43,761 nt of DNA from Pseudanabaena sp. SR411 (GCF_002251945.1 NZ_NDHW01000034.1:16215-59975); one strand, 5' to 3'; shown: positions 1 through 8,668, numbered from the stretch's first letter. A program made the numbers and translations. The notes: a model not told the origin generated them from the letters alone.

Positions 1-68
1 CTGCGTCACTTCATCTTTGACCTTCATCTCAATTCTCTAACCTTTTTTAACTCCATTAATTTTTTGTC

Positions 69-283
69 ATGTACTTAGCCATCCGCCTACCAGATAACAA
101 ACACCTCTGACTAAAAAAACTTGCTGAGAGTCAATGCTTGAGCGTCAATAAACTCATCGAAGAACTCTCCACATCGCACTTGTCGAATTCGACACCTATA
201 CCAGATTTAAACTACTAGCTGATCAAGGCAACCCAGAAAAAGGTCTAAGACTACTTGATAAATTGGATTCCCTAACTGGATAA
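69..283 (+). pseudogene. Decayed HicB-like / ribbon-helix-helix antitoxin
   Basis: An ATG at 69 opens a reading frame MYLAIRLPDNKHL that hits TGA at 108-110 and resumes as LKKLAESQCLSVNKLIEELS. After a frame change near 165 it continues as LVEFDTYTRFKLLADQGNPE and stops at 281-283. Joined across the TGA and the frameshift this resembles the small Arc/HicB-like antitoxins whose text runs 'IRLPD..., LAES..SVNKLIEELS, ..GLRLLDKLD' (family resemblance from memory). The 215-nt span is not a multiple of three, as expected for a frameshifted gene. No toxin gene is visible beside it. Nothing else is recognised in bases 1-387 apart from the hairpin at 351-373. Confidence 0.6.
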
Positions 284-350
284 ACTAGCGTAAGCAAATA
301 GAATGAGTGCGATCGCCTATTCATCTTTGACTGCAACAAACTCCTTCGAT

Positions 351-373
351 ACCCCGTCAGCTTGCGACGGGGT
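351..373 (-). terminator. Hairpin downstream of the dienelactone hydrolase gene
   Basis: Arms ACCCCGTC (351-358) and GACGGGGT (366-373) pair perfectly around a 7-nt loop. A flanking pair GCAACAA (333-339) / TTGTTGC (380-386) can extend the structure. It lies just past the stop of the minus-strand gene ending at 388, so a role as its 3' end is likely, although no clear U-tract follows. Confidence 0.5.
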
Positions 374-387
374 GATTCATTGTTGCT

Positions 388-1221
388 CTAGACAACCCCA
401 TTTTTCTTAAACCAATCCTGTAGACGTTTCCAGCCGTCCTCTGCTTCGGTTTGACGATAGGAAGGACGATAATCAGCATGGAAAGCGTGAGGTGCATCGG
501 GATAAACAATGATATTGGAATTAGCACTGCAACCATTTAGCTTTTCGCGCATTTGCTCAACCGTATCTAGAGGAATGCCCGTATCCTTGCCACCGTATAA
601 CCCCAGAATTGGCACTTGCAAATTCATAGCGATATCAATAGGATGCTTTGGTGTAAGTGTTGTTGATTCACCAACCAGTCTGCCATACCAAGCCACACCC
701 GCTTTAACTTGCGGATTGTGAGCAGAATATAACCAAGTAATCCTACCGCCCCAGCAAAAACCTGTAATCCCCAACTTTTGAGGATCACCGTTAGCAGATT
801 TAGTTGCCCATGCCACAGTGGCATCCAGATCGGACATAACTTGTGCGTCAGGGACTTGACTAACCACTTTACGAATCTCAGCAATATCCGTCAATTTGGA
901 CACATCACCCTGTCGATAAAACATTTCAGGGGCGATCGCTAGATAACCTAATTTCGCGAGACGACGGCATACATCTTGGATATAAGCATGAACTCCAAAG
1001 ATTTCTTGAATAACTAAGATCACAGGAAAATCTTTGCCCAAAGTTGGTCTAGCTCTATAAGCAGGGATCGTGCCATCTTTGACAGGGATTTTGACTTCAC
1101 CTGCGATGATCCCCTTATTATCAGTGGTAATTACTTTCGCGGAAATTGGCTGCACGGCGATCGCAAAGCCAGCCGTGAGACTCGTAACGGTGATGAATTC
1201 GCGTCTGGTAAGTTTTGACAT
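388..1221 (-). CDS. Dienelactone hydrolase family protein, Tat-exported
   Basis: A 277-residue alpha/beta hydrolase. The N-terminus [20 protein letters not shown] has a twin-arginine motif (RREFIT) and a hydrophobic stretch, so export by Tat in a folded state is expected. The nucleophile elbow GFCWGG carries Cys rather than Ser, as in dienelactone hydrolases. The other triad members are probably Asp in GGKDTGIP and His in PHAFH. The family hydrolyses dienelactones or small esters; the substrate here is unknown. An AAAGG about 10 nt upstream of the ATG supports the start. The gene stands alone between a hairpin on its 3' side and a palindrome upstream at 1322-1362. Confidence 0.85.
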   Translation of the reverse strand: MSKLTRREFITVTSLTAGFAIAVQPISAKVITTDNKGIIAGEVKIPVKDGTIPAYRARPTLGKDFPVILVIQEIFGVHAYIQDVCRRLAKLGYLAIAPEMFYRQGDVSKLTDIAEIRKVVSQVPDAQVMSDLDATVAWATKSANGDPQKLGITGFCWGGRITWLYSAHNPQVKAGVAWYGRLVGESTTLTPKHPIDIAMNLQVPILGLYGGKDTGIPLDTVEQMREKLNGCSANSNIIVYPDAPHAFHADYRPSYRQTEAEDGWKRLQDWFKKNGVV

Positions 1222-1321
1222 GAAAATAAACCTTTACAAAAATATAGATGGTGACAAGCTAGGCTTACCACCATCTATATTTTGCAACCTAAAACTAGAA
1301 ATGAGTGTCGCCTCAAAACTC

Positions 1322-1362
1322 AAATAAATGAAGGCGGCGCGAAGCGCCGCCTTCATTTATTT
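1322..1362. repeat. GCGC-core palindrome (centre GAA)
   Basis: Perfect 19-bp arms around a 3-nt centre: AAATAAATGAAGGCGGCGC, GAA, then the exact complement. It lies between the dienelactone hydrolase promoter region and the 3' end of the metallophosphoesterase gene, where it could act as a minus-strand terminator for the latter. It belongs to the GCGC-xxx-GCGC set described in the findings. Confidence 0.9.
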
Positions 1363-1381
1363 GCTATAGCTGGCAATGATG

Positions 1382-2221
1382 CTATTTCAAAAACCACTCG
1401 AAGTAACTAATCTCAGGTACTGTGCCAATTCTTATCGGTAATACTGATATTCCTAATCCTTTTGATACATATACATCAATTGAATTTGTCTGATACCAAC
1501 CGCTAACATAATTACCACTACGTGGTGGGCGTATAGGTGTAAAGCCAAATAATGATATTTGCCCCCCATGAGTATGCCCAGAAAGCATATATTGCGGCTT
1601 ATACTCTCCTAATGTTTTCAATTCATCGGTAGAGATTTCATCTATATATGCGGGGGAATGGGAAAGTAATAAATGATTAGGATTAGGACTAATATTCTGA
1701 AGTGATTTAGTCAAGTTAGGCTCACCAACTAAATCATCAACACCTGTGATCAATAGTCTCTGATTACCTTTTTGATATAAAGCGCTTTCATTAACCAATA
1801 AACGACAATCATAGGTATTGTATATTTTGGTTAGAGTTGCCAAATCAACTTTTGACTTGTATTCCCAGTTTCCGAGAATTGCATATTTGGTAATTTTGCG
1901 ATCAAGAAGAGACAAAAAGCGATCGTATCCATTAATTTGGTCAGCTTTATCAATAGAATCCCCAGTCAAAACAATAATATCTGGATGCAGTTGATTTACT
2001 TGTTCTACAATTTGCTGAGTACGATGATTAAATTTTTTCAGATGGAGATCGCTAATTTGAACAATTTTTAAACTGTCTTGATTAGTGGTGATTTCTGGAT
2101 TGAGACGATATCGTGCAACGACAAGGAGACTTGGCTCGATACTAAAAGCATAAATAGCCAGTAAGGCTAAAAACGTAACAATAAAGAGCAGAATATATCG
2201 TTTTTTCCTTATTTTCCACAT
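1382..2221 (-). CDS. Membrane-anchored metallophosphoesterase (YkuE-like)
   Basis: A 279-residue calcineurin-like phosphoesterase. One N-terminal membrane segment (about residues 9-27) is followed by the metal-binding motifs in order: ISDLHL (DxH), TGDSID (GD), LGNWEY (in place of GNH[DE]), LLSHSP and SGHTHGGQ. The usual His of GNHD is Trp here; the remaining ligands are present, so activity is plausible. The relatives I recall hydrolyse UDP-diacylglucosamine-like or other phosphodiesters, but I cannot assign a substrate. The protein ends EISYFEWFLK, close to the family's usual C-terminus. It is transcribed alone. Confidence 0.85.
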   Translation of the reverse strand: MWKIRKKRYILLFIVTFLALLAIYAFSIEPSLLVVARYRLNPEITTNQDSLKIVQISDLHLKKFNHRTQQIVEQVNQLHPDIIVLTGDSIDKADQINGYDRFLSLLDRKITKYAILGNWEYKSKVDLATLTKIYNTYDCRLLVNESALYQKGNQRLLITGVDDLVGEPNLTKSLQNISPNPNHLLLSHSPAYIDEISTDELKTLGEYKPQYMLSGHTHGGQISLFGFTPIRPPRSGNYVSGWYQTNSIDVYVSKGLGISVLPIRIGTVPEISYFEWFLK

Positions 2222-2383
2222 TAAAATATCTTATGGTCATAGTTAGCTAGTCAGCTAATGTAAAGTCTATGCTGAAACACCTGTTTCATGACAACGAATG
2301 CGAATTTTGGTAATTTGTGATCTCAATAGTCTATGCACTAGAGTTAGTTATTAGCCATACCATAACGTACTGTCGTTTAAGCT

Positions 2384-2442
2384 TTTGTAAGGTGTGTTAC
2401 GCTGCGCTAACACACCTTACAAAGAGAACCTTACAAAGAGAA
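2384..2442. repeat. Hairpin plus 14-bp tandem direct repeat
   Basis: Arms TTTGTAAGGTGTGTTA (2384-2399) and its complement (2408-2423) flank CGCTGCGC. The right side continues into two tandem copies of CCTTACAAAGAGAA (2415-2428 and 2429-2442). The second direct copy looks like slippage off the hairpin arm. It sits just downstream of gpmI (minus strand) and may serve as its 3' end. Confidence 0.75.
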
Positions 2443-2466
2443 ATAGACTTAGCTTGTTTCTCTAAA

Positions 2467-4071
2467 TTATTTGCCAATTTTGACTGGAGTTTTAGTAGCT
2501 TTGATCTCGTAAATTGCTTTTTCTAGCAAAGAAACTCCTGTCATTTCTTCTGGTTGTGGAACTTGCAGGATTTCTAAAATCGTAGGTGCAATGTCTGCGA
2601 GACGACCGCCAGACTGCTTCAGCCTCACATCAGCACCATGACCATAGATCTTACGACCTTCACCCTCTACCAAAATAAATGGCACAGGATTACTGGAATG
2701 GGCTGTCCAAGGATTGCCATGCTCATCACACATATATTCGGCATTGCCATGATCGGCGGTGATTAAAGCTGTACCACCAGCATTGGCAATACTAGACAAT
2801 AATTTTCCCAAACATCGATCCACATGTTCGAGAGCTTTAACTGTCGCTTCAAAGTTGCCAGTGTGACCAACCATGTCGGGGTTAGCATAGTTAATCACGA
2901 TTAGCGAGTAAATTCGCTTGGCGATCGCCTCCGCAGCAATGCGTGTTACCTCGGCAGCCGACATGGCTGGCTCTTGATCATAGGTAGACACACGCGGACT
3001 ATTGACCAGCACCCGATCATCGCCTTCACTAGCTTCTTCCAGTCCACCATCAAAGAAATAGGTGACATGGGCATACTTCTCAGTTTCGGCGAGGCGTAAC
3101 TGCTTTAATCCATGCTGTGCGACAACTGGTCCCAGTAAATTAGTTAAGTTTTGGGGCAGAAAGGCAACAGGTACGGGTAAAGCACTGTCGTACTGTGTAA
3201 AAGTGGCATAGGCAAGATGCTCAATATATTCGCGTTCAAAGCCCGTAAAATTTTTGGCAACAAGAGCTTGGGTGATCTCACGGGAGCGATCGGGACGGAA
3301 GTTGAAGCAAATTACGCCATCACCTGAGGCGATCGCGCCATGGGCGACGCGAGTAGGTGGTAAAAATTCATCGGTAATTTTTTCTTTGTAGGCGGCTTCC
3401 AGTAAGTCAGTTGGTGCGGTTAGCTCAGAAGTAATTTGATCATTTGTCAAAACTTCATAGGCTTTTTGGACGCGATCCCAGCGCTTGTCACGATCCATGA
3501 CAAAGTAGCGACCACTGATTGTGACAATGCGCCCAACACCAATCTTTTTGATATGTGCTTGTAAAAGCCGAATAAAGTTGATCCCTGAGTGCGGCAAGGT
3601 GTCGCGTCCGTCGGTAATCACATGAATGCAGACATCTTCAATTTCTTGGGACTTGGCTAAATCTAGTAATCCCAATAGGTGATCAATATGTGAATGTACG
3701 CCGCCATCGGAGCAAAGTCCGATCAGGTGCAATTTGCTATGGTTAGCTTTAACCTTTTCACAAACTTCTACTAGTACAGGATTTGATAATAACGAGCCAT
3801 CATCGACGGCATCAGAAATTCTTACTAACTCTTGGGGGACAACTCGACCTGCACCAATGTTTAAATGTCCAACTTCAGAGTTGCCCATTTGACCTTTTGG
3901 TAAGCCAACATCTTTGCCAGAGGCTTGGAGGAGAGTTTTTGGGTAAGTACTCCACAGACTATCCATGATGGGAGTATTTGCTGCGACGATCGCATTGCCC
4001 TCGGTTTCTTCCCTATGTCCCCAGCCGTCTAAAATGATCAGAACCAGTGGAGAAACAGACCCCGTTTGCAT
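2467..4071 (-). CDS. gpmI: 2,3-bisphosphoglycerate-independent phosphoglycerate mutase
   Basis: Interconverts 3- and 2-phosphoglycerate in the cytosol, in glycolysis and photosynthetic carbon flow. The 534-residue length fits the Mn-dependent family. LILDGWG at the N-terminus holds the first metal Asp. GNSEVGHLNIGAGR carries the Ser that is transiently phosphorylated. VITDGRD, FNFRPDR and TADHGNAEYM hold further substrate and metal ligands. An AAGGAA lies about 10 nt before the ATG. Gene-less sequence upstream (4072-4421) holds one large palindrome and HIP1 sites. Confidence 0.96.
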   Translation of the reverse strand: MQTGSVSPLVLIILDGWGHREETEGNAIVAANTPIMDSLWSTYPKTLLQASGKDVGLPKGQMGNSEVGHLNIGAGRVVPQELVRISDAVDDGSLLSNPVLVEVCEKVKANHSKLHLIGLCSDGGVHSHIDHLLGLLDLAKSQEIEDVCIHVITDGRDTLPHSGINFIRLLQAHIKKIGVGRIVTISGRYFVMDRDKRWDRVQKAYEVLTNDQITSELTAPTDLLEAAYKEKITDEFLPPTRVAHGAIASGDGVICFNFRPDRSREITQALVAKNFTGFEREYIEHLAYATFTQYDSALPVPVAFLPQNLTNLLGPVVAQHGLKQLRLAETEKYAHVTYFFDGGLEEASEGDDRVLVNSPRVSTYDQEPAMSAAEVTRIAAEAIAKRIYSLIVINYANPDMVGHTGNFEATVKALEHVDRCLGKLLSSIANAGGTALITADHGNAEYMCDEHGNPWTAHSSNPVPFILVEGEGRKIYGHGADVRLKQSGGRLADIAPTILEILQVPQPEEMTGVSLLEKAIYEIKATKTPVKIGK

Positions 4072-4252
4072 AAAAGACAGTTCCTTATTAAGTACATGTT
4101 CACTCCTGACTAGGCAATCATACCATTGGAGTAAATCTACTGATTATCTTAACAATACTTGGCAAGTAGCGCGATCGCAATGTATCGTAAAAAACTTTTA
4201 ATTATTCCCAAATTTGTGGTGCTTTGTTTCAATCGCTGAATTGCTGGGTTCA

Positions 4253-4307
4253 AAACCAATTTTGGGGTTTGCCGGGCCCACGGCGCGGCAAACCCCAAAA
4301 TTGGTTT
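4253..4307. repeat. Large palindrome upstream of lysC
   Basis: Perfect 22-bp arms (AAACCAATTTTGGGGTTTGC then CG, 4253-4274; complement 4286-4307) around an 11-nt G/C-rich loop. It lies in the 350-bp gap between divergent gpmI and lysC, where I see no gene. The next interval (4308-4421) presumably carries the lysC promoter, but no clear -35/-10 pair stands out. Confidence 0.8.
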
Positions 4308-4421
4308 CATCATGAGAATTGCTCAGGTGAATCACCTCATTCTATTTTGCCGATCGCTAACGAATGTATGATGATTACTCTGCAATAAATTCTTTCATCG
4401 GTTAAAAAATTCCCCTCACGA

Positions 4422-6251
4422 ATGGCGCTAATAGTTCAGAAATATGGTGGCTCCTCCGTAGCCGATGCCGATCGCATTAAGGCAGTCCGCGATCGCATTA
4501 AGCGGACAGTTGATGCTGGTAATCAAGTTGTAGTCGTGGTTTCAGCGATGGGCAAAACCACCGATGGTTTGGTAGCTCTCGCCGAATCAGTGTCAGCAAC
4601 TTATAACCAAACCCTCACCGAAATTGCGGCAAAAGAGCGGGAAATGGATCTGCTCTTAGCAACGGGAGAGCAGATCACGATCGCCGCCTTAAGTATGGCT
4701 CTGCAAGCAGCAGGACAGCCTGCGATCGCCATGAATGGCTCACAAGTAAGAGTAGTTACGGAGCCAAACCATACTCGCGCCAGAATTTTATACGTAGAAC
4801 CAGACCAAATCAGATCGGCGCTGGATCTAGGTAAGGTTGTAGTGATCGCAGGATTTCAAGGTGTGGCAATTGATCCAGCCACTGGTTTACCGAGCAATGA
4901 AATTACCACTTTAGGCCGTGGAGGATCTGACACCTCGGCAGTGGCGATCGCCGCCGCCATCAACGCTGACATTTGCGAAATTTATACCGATGTTCCCGGA
5001 ATTCTGACCACTGATCCGCGCATTGTCCCCAAGGCGCAAATGTTAGCGGAAATTACTTGCGATGAAATGCTAGAGCTAGCCAGTTTAGGGGCAAAAGTTT
5101 TGCATCCGCGATCGGTGGAAATTGCGCGTAACTTTGGCGTAAAAATGTGTGTGCGATCTAGTTGGCTAGATGATGCGGGTACGGTGATCACTTCGACTGG
5201 CATTGGCACTGGCAATCTGAAATCCTTAGAAGTGAATCGTTTTGTCGAGACAGTTTCAATTGATTATGATCAAGTCAAAATTGCGCTGTTACAAATCCCC
5301 GATCGCCCTGGAATCGCCTCACAGTTATTTAAATCTCTCGCCGATCAGGGGATCAATGTTGACTTAATTATCCAAGCAGTGCAGGAAACCGAAGGGGTCA
5401 ATGACATTGCCTTTACGATTCCTCAAAATCAACTCCAACTTGCCGAAGTAGTCACCCGTAGTTTAGAAATTGGCGCAAGTTCAGTCACCGTTGATGCTGC
5501 TGTTGCCAAAATCAGCATTATTGGGGTGGGCATGATCGGACGACCAGGGGTTGCCGCGCAAATGTTCACGGCTCTGGCAGAAGCGGGGATCAATATTCAA
5601 ATGATCTCTACTTCTGAAATTAAAATCAGTTGTGTGATTGCGGCGGCTGATGGTGAGGCGGCGATCGCAGCGATCCAGAAAACCTTCGATGTGCCAGTGC
5701 GATCGCATCAAGCCTGCGAAATTACATCGGAACAAAACTCAGACATTTCGCCTGTGCGTGGTGTCGCTCTAGATCGCAATCGCGCCAGAATTGCGGTGCA
5801 GCAAGTACCTGATCGCCCAGGGATGGCAGCCAAAATCCTTGAACAGCTTGTCGAGCAGAATATTAGTTTGGATATGATCGTCCAGTCGCAATCTGATCGC
5901 GATGTTAACGAAATCGCTTTTACTGTGGCGATTACTGATCTCGCTAAAGCTGAAACTGCCCTCAACCAATATACTAAGGAGCTTGGCTACGGCGAAGTGA
6001 CTTGCGATGCGGACATTAGTAAAGTCAGTATTGTGGGAGCCAATATGATCCATCAGTCGGGAATTGCCGCCCGCATGTTTAGCGCCCTTGCTGATTCAGG
6101 TATTAATATTGAGATGATCGCCACATCTGAAATTAAAGTAAGTTGCGTAGTGCGCGATCATCAAGCGGAACAAGCACTAAAAGTTATTCATCAAGAATTT
6201 AATCTGTCTGGTGATCGTGCAATTGAAGTTCCCAGTGCCTTGAAAAAGTAG
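4422..6251 (+). CDS. lysC: Aspartate kinase, four-ACT-domain type
   Basis: Phosphorylates aspartate in the first step to lysine, threonine, methionine and diaminopimelate. At 609 residues it is longer than the common roughly 400-residue enzyme. The kinase domain (about 1-250) has KYGGSSV at residues 7-13, the LLATGEQ substrate motif and LGRGGSDTSA. It is followed by two tandem pairs of ACT domains (about 265-425 and 445-600), recognisable as repeats of 'QVPDRPG.A...L....I..D.I.Q' and 'K.SI.G..M......A..MF.AL...GIN'. This doubled regulatory region is the cyanobacterial arrangement and binds feedback amino acids. The stop codon is also the first base triplet of the palindrome at 6249. Confidence 0.96.
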   Translation: MALIVQKYGGSSVADADRIKAVRDRIKRTVDAGNQVVVVVSAMGKTTDGLVALAESVSATYNQTLTEIAAKEREMDLLLATGEQITIAALSMALQAAGQPAIAMNGSQVRVVTEPNHTRARILYVEPDQIRSALDLGKVVVIAGFQGVAIDPATGLPSNEITTLGRGGSDTSAVAIAAAINADICEIYTDVPGILTTDPRIVPKAQMLAEITCDEMLELASLGAKVLHPRSVEIARNFGVKMCVRSSWLDDAGTVITSTGIGTGNLKSLEVNRFVETVSIDYDQVKIALLQIPDRPGIASQLFKSLADQGINVDLIIQAVQETEGVNDIAFTIPQNQLQLAEVVTRSLEIGASSVTVDAAVAKISIIGVGMIGRPGVAAQMFTALAEAGINIQMISTSEIKISCVIAAADGEAAIAAIQKTFDVPVRSHQACEITSEQNSDISPVRGVALDRNRARIAVQQVPDRPGMAAKILEQLVEQNISLDMIVQSQSDRDVNEIAFTVAITDLAKAETALNQYTKELGYGEVTCDADISKVSIVGANMIHQSGIAARMFSALADSGINIEMIATSEIKVSCVVRDHQAEQALKVIHQEFNLSGDRAIEVPSALKK

Positions 6252-6281
6252 TAAGTGTGGCGCGAAGCGCCACACTTACTA
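6249..6281. repeat. GCGC-core palindrome beginning at the lysC stop codon
   Basis: Arms of 15 bp (TAGTAAGTGTGGCGC and complement) with a GAA centre. The first three bases are the TAG stop of lysC, so the element is placed exactly at the gene's end. It probably acts as a 3'-end structure for lysC. Confidence 0.9.
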
Positions 6282-6327
6282 GCTAAATACGCTTTAAGAT
6301 AAGTACATATCCCGCGAGCATTTCTCT

Positions 6328-7023
6328 ATGTCATCTGATAAATCTAGCGATCGCCCTAGCAATCCCCCCACTGATCCCAAGCAAGCGCCACCAGTTCATA
6401 AACAAGAAAATTCATTTAAAAATTTCTTGACTGATAACTTGCCCACCGTCACAGTGGCTATTTTGTTAGCAGTTGGCGTAAGAATATTTATTGCTGAGCC
6501 ACGTTATATTCCTTCTAGCTCGATGGAGCCGACTTTATTAATTGACGATCGCTTAATTATCGATAAGCTTTCAATTCGTTGGCGCAAGCCTGAACGTGGC
6601 GAAATTATCGTCTTTAATCCACCCGTTAATCCTGTTGTGCCTGATGCATCTAAGGTTTATATCAAGCGGGTGATTGGGTTGCCAGGTGATCGTATCAGCA
6701 TTCATGATGGACGAGTCTTTGTAAATGATTCGCCTCTAAATGAGCCATACATTGCTTCACCTCCCAACTATACTTTACCCACTCAAGACGATGCTCTCTG
6801 CCCCAACTGCTTCCGTCCTGATAATGTGCAGTCTGGGAAAGATTATCCATTTTTTACAGTGCCAAATGGTAAATATTGGGTAATGGGTGATAACCGCAAT
6901 AACAGTTTGGATTCTCACGCATGGGGATTTATGCCTGAAGAGAATCTAGTTGGAAGGGCGATGTTTCGCTACTGGCCCTTTGACAATCGAGCTGGTAATT
7001 TAAGCGTTCCTAAATACAACTAG
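6328..7023 (+). CDS. lepB: Signal peptidase I, longer paralogue with a CxxC loop
   Basis: Removes signal peptides from Sec or Tat substrates at the cytoplasmic or thylakoid membrane. A charged, proline-rich cytosolic N-terminus (1-35) is followed by one membrane segment (about 38-55). Catalytic Ser65 lies in IPSSSMEPT and the general base Lys113 in YIKRVIGLPGD; the box GDNRNNSLDSHAWG is also present. Between boxes D and E it has an insertion containing CPNC (about residues 152-155), which the paralogue immediately downstream lacks. A disulphide or metal site in this lumenal loop is an inference. Confidence 0.94.
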   Translation: MSSDKSSDRPSNPPTDPKQAPPVHKQENSFKNFLTDNLPTVTVAILLAVGVRIFIAEPRYIPSSSMEPTLLIDDRLIIDKLSIRWRKPERGEIIVFNPPVNPVVPDASKVYIKRVIGLPGDRISIHDGRVFVNDSPLNEPYIASPPNYTLPTQDDALCPNCFRPDNVQSGKDYPFFTVPNGKYWVMGDNRNNSLDSHAWGFMPEENLVGRAMFRYWPFDNRAGNLSVPKYN

Positions 7024-7055
7024 TAGAAGGGGGCGCTTCGCGCCCCCTTCTACTA
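7021..7055. repeat. GCGC-core palindrome beginning at the lepB stop codon
   Basis: Arms of 16 bp (TAGTAGAAGGGGGCGC and complement) around a TTC centre. The first three bases are the TAG stop of the upstream signal peptidase. The element lies in the 58-bp gap between the two tandem signal peptidase genes, where it could attenuate or separate their transcription. Confidence 0.9.
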
Positions 7056-7081
7056 AATACACAATAAATAGATATTGATCC

Positions 7082-7663
7082 ATGTCCACAGAAACTAAGC
7101 TCGATCCGCAAGTTCCCATTAAGCCTTGGTGGCAACAACATGGTGAAACCATCCGTATTTTTGTCGTGGCTCTTGCGATCGCTTTATTTCTGCGGGCGTT
7201 TATTGTCGAGCCCCGCTTCATTCCCTCTGGCTCGATGGAGCCGACTTTGCAAGTGGGCGATCGTATCTTGGTCGATAAAATCTCAATGCAATGGCAAGAA
7301 CCAAAACGCGGCGATATTTTGATTTTCTATCCACCAAAATCTCCTGCGATCGATGATACAAGTAAGGCATATATCAAGCGCTTGATTGGCATCGAAGGCG
7401 ATCGCATTGGAGTACGTGGAGGCAAAGTCTATCGTAATGGGGAAGCGATCGATGAGCCATATATTGCGGAAGCTCCTAAATATGCGATGCGTGAAGTGGT
7501 CGTTCCCAAAGATCATTATTGGATGATGGGCGACAATCGCAATCATAGTAACGATTCGCATATTTGGGGATTTTTGCCCAAGGAAAATGTCATCGGCAAA
7601 GCAACTATTAGATTCTTTCCTTTTGGCGATCGGCTAGGCGCAATTACAACAGATAAACAATAG
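7082..7663 (+). CDS. lepB: Signal peptidase I, short paralogue
   Basis: A second type I signal peptidase of 193 residues in tandem with the first. The membrane segment spans about residues 23-40. Catalytic Ser51 is in IPSGSMEPT and Lys99 in YIKRLIGIEGD; the box GDNRNHSNDSHIWG is intact. It lacks the CPNC-containing insertion of its neighbour and its N-terminus is shorter. Having two LepB proteins is common in cyanobacteria, where one is often proposed to serve the thylakoid; which of these does so cannot be told from the sequence. Confidence 0.94.
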   Translation: MSTETKLDPQVPIKPWWQQHGETIRIFVVALAIALFLRAFIVEPRFIPSGSMEPTLQVGDRILVDKISMQWQEPKRGDILIFYPPKSPAIDDTSKAYIKRLIGIEGDRIGVRGGKVYRNGEAIDEPYIAEAPKYAMREVVVPKDHYWMMGDNRNHSNDSHIWGFLPKENVIGKATIRFFPFGDRLGAITTDKQ

Positions 7664-7714
7664 ATAAAATTTTCCGTCTAATATTATAGATTAAATCTAA
7701 CAGATTTTTAGCTT

Positions 7715-8503
7715 ATGAAAATTATTAGTGAGGATAGGCGGACTCCTTTCAAAAATTACTTTCTGCTTAGAGCAAATGTTGCAGATCAACTAACTAATTC
7801 AGGTGCAATTACAGATTCTTTGATTCTTGGAACAACAGCACTTGACGCTCTTGCAAAAATTTGGCTTCACGACTTTCCGAAAATTGAAAATGAGCTTATT
7901 CAGTATTATGGCGGCGGTATTTCAGAATCTATTCGTCTATCTCAATTACTCAAGCGATTTGCTAAAGATGATTCAGACGCAAGCAAAGTTGCTGTTGTTT
8001 GCTTTGCCGAGGACTGGAAGCTATTTCGTCCAGAAGACACCTCCTTTGCTAGTCAACTTCTTGATAAACGATTAAGTAATAATCCAAACGAATTCCTTCG
8101 AGCAAATGAGCTGCCGAAATCATATCTTGATTTACCTCTAAAAGAGCTTGAACTCGAATGTACTCAAATAGCTCAAAACCCTAAATTACGAAGGATTGCA
8201 GAAGAATATGAATATGGGGCTATGTTGTATAAATTTTATCGTTGCCCACTAGTACATTCTTCAAAGAACTCGGATCGAACTCATGGTTTCTCTCGTGGAG
8301 AAGAAATAATGTATTATCGATCTTATGTAGATCCCAATCGAACTACTATCGGTTTTGGCTCCAAACTGATAACACGTTGGCTAAGAATTGTAGCCACTAA
8401 CTATGTTCAATTTTGTCAAGATGAGTCTGTGATTCCCGCAGAGAATTTTGATGCTGGTCTGTTACCAGAAAAAAGTCTTAAGGAACGTTGGAATAAACTG
8501 TAG
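7715..8503 (+). CDS. Uncharacterised all-helical protein with a HEPN-like RxxxxH motif
   Basis: A 262-residue soluble protein with no signal peptide or membrane segment, apparently mostly helical. Near the C-terminus it has YRCPLVH, that is R176-x4-H181, following the helical stretch EEYEYGAMLYKF. This matches the Rx4-6H signature of HEPN-fold RNases and nucleotidyltransferase partners. The first half (ADQLTNSGAITDSLILGTTA) also resembles the paired helices of HEPN proteins. I do not recognise a named family. The gene lacks HIP1 octamers, unlike most of its neighbours, and is followed by a decayed accessory gene, both hints of transfer. No nucleotidyltransferase or other partner gene is adjacent. 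Confidence 0.6.
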   Translation: MKIISEDRRTPFKNYFLLRANVADQLTNSGAITDSLILGTTALDALAKIWLHDFPKIENELIQYYGGGISESIRLSQLLKRFAKDDSDASKVAVVCFAEDWKLFRPEDTSFASQLLDKRLSNNPNEFLRANELPKSYLDLPLKELELECTQIAQNPKLRRIAEEYEYGAMLYKFYRCPLVHSSKNSDRTHGFSRGEEIMYYRSYVDPNRTTIGFGSKLITRWLRIVATNYVQFCQDESVIPAENFDAGLLPEKSLKERWNKL

Positions 8504-8521
8504 AAATACTACGATCACCAA

Positions 8522-8668
8522 GCAATAATTATTTGGAATGGAGAAGAGTGAGAAATCCGTGTACTAGCTACAGGACGAAGACCATTGTTTAGGACTGCTT
8601 TACTAGATGAACATGAACTTGTTGTGCAGTTCACAGAAAGCGGGTTGGTTACGATTGACGAATTGTAG
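8522..8668 (+). pseudogene. C-terminal fragment of a clan AA (retropepsin-like) aspartic protease
   Basis: The plus-strand frame reads AIIIWNGEE, then TGA at 8549-8551, then EIRVLATGRRPLFRTALLDE and on to GLVTIDEL with a stop at 8666-8668. From memory, 'VLATGRRPLxGTALLD...LVVQFTE.GLVTIDEL' is the C-terminus of a small cyanobacterial clan AA aspartic protease family. The N-terminal part with the DTG motif is missing, and an in-frame stop interrupts what is left, so this is a decayed fragment. It begins about 20 nt after the stop of the preceding gene. Confidence 0.55.

Noticed and set aside
4072-4421. Lysine riboswitch upstream of lysC
   Set aside because: Only one long palindrome is present; none of the multi-helix consensus of the lysine aptamer could be seen.
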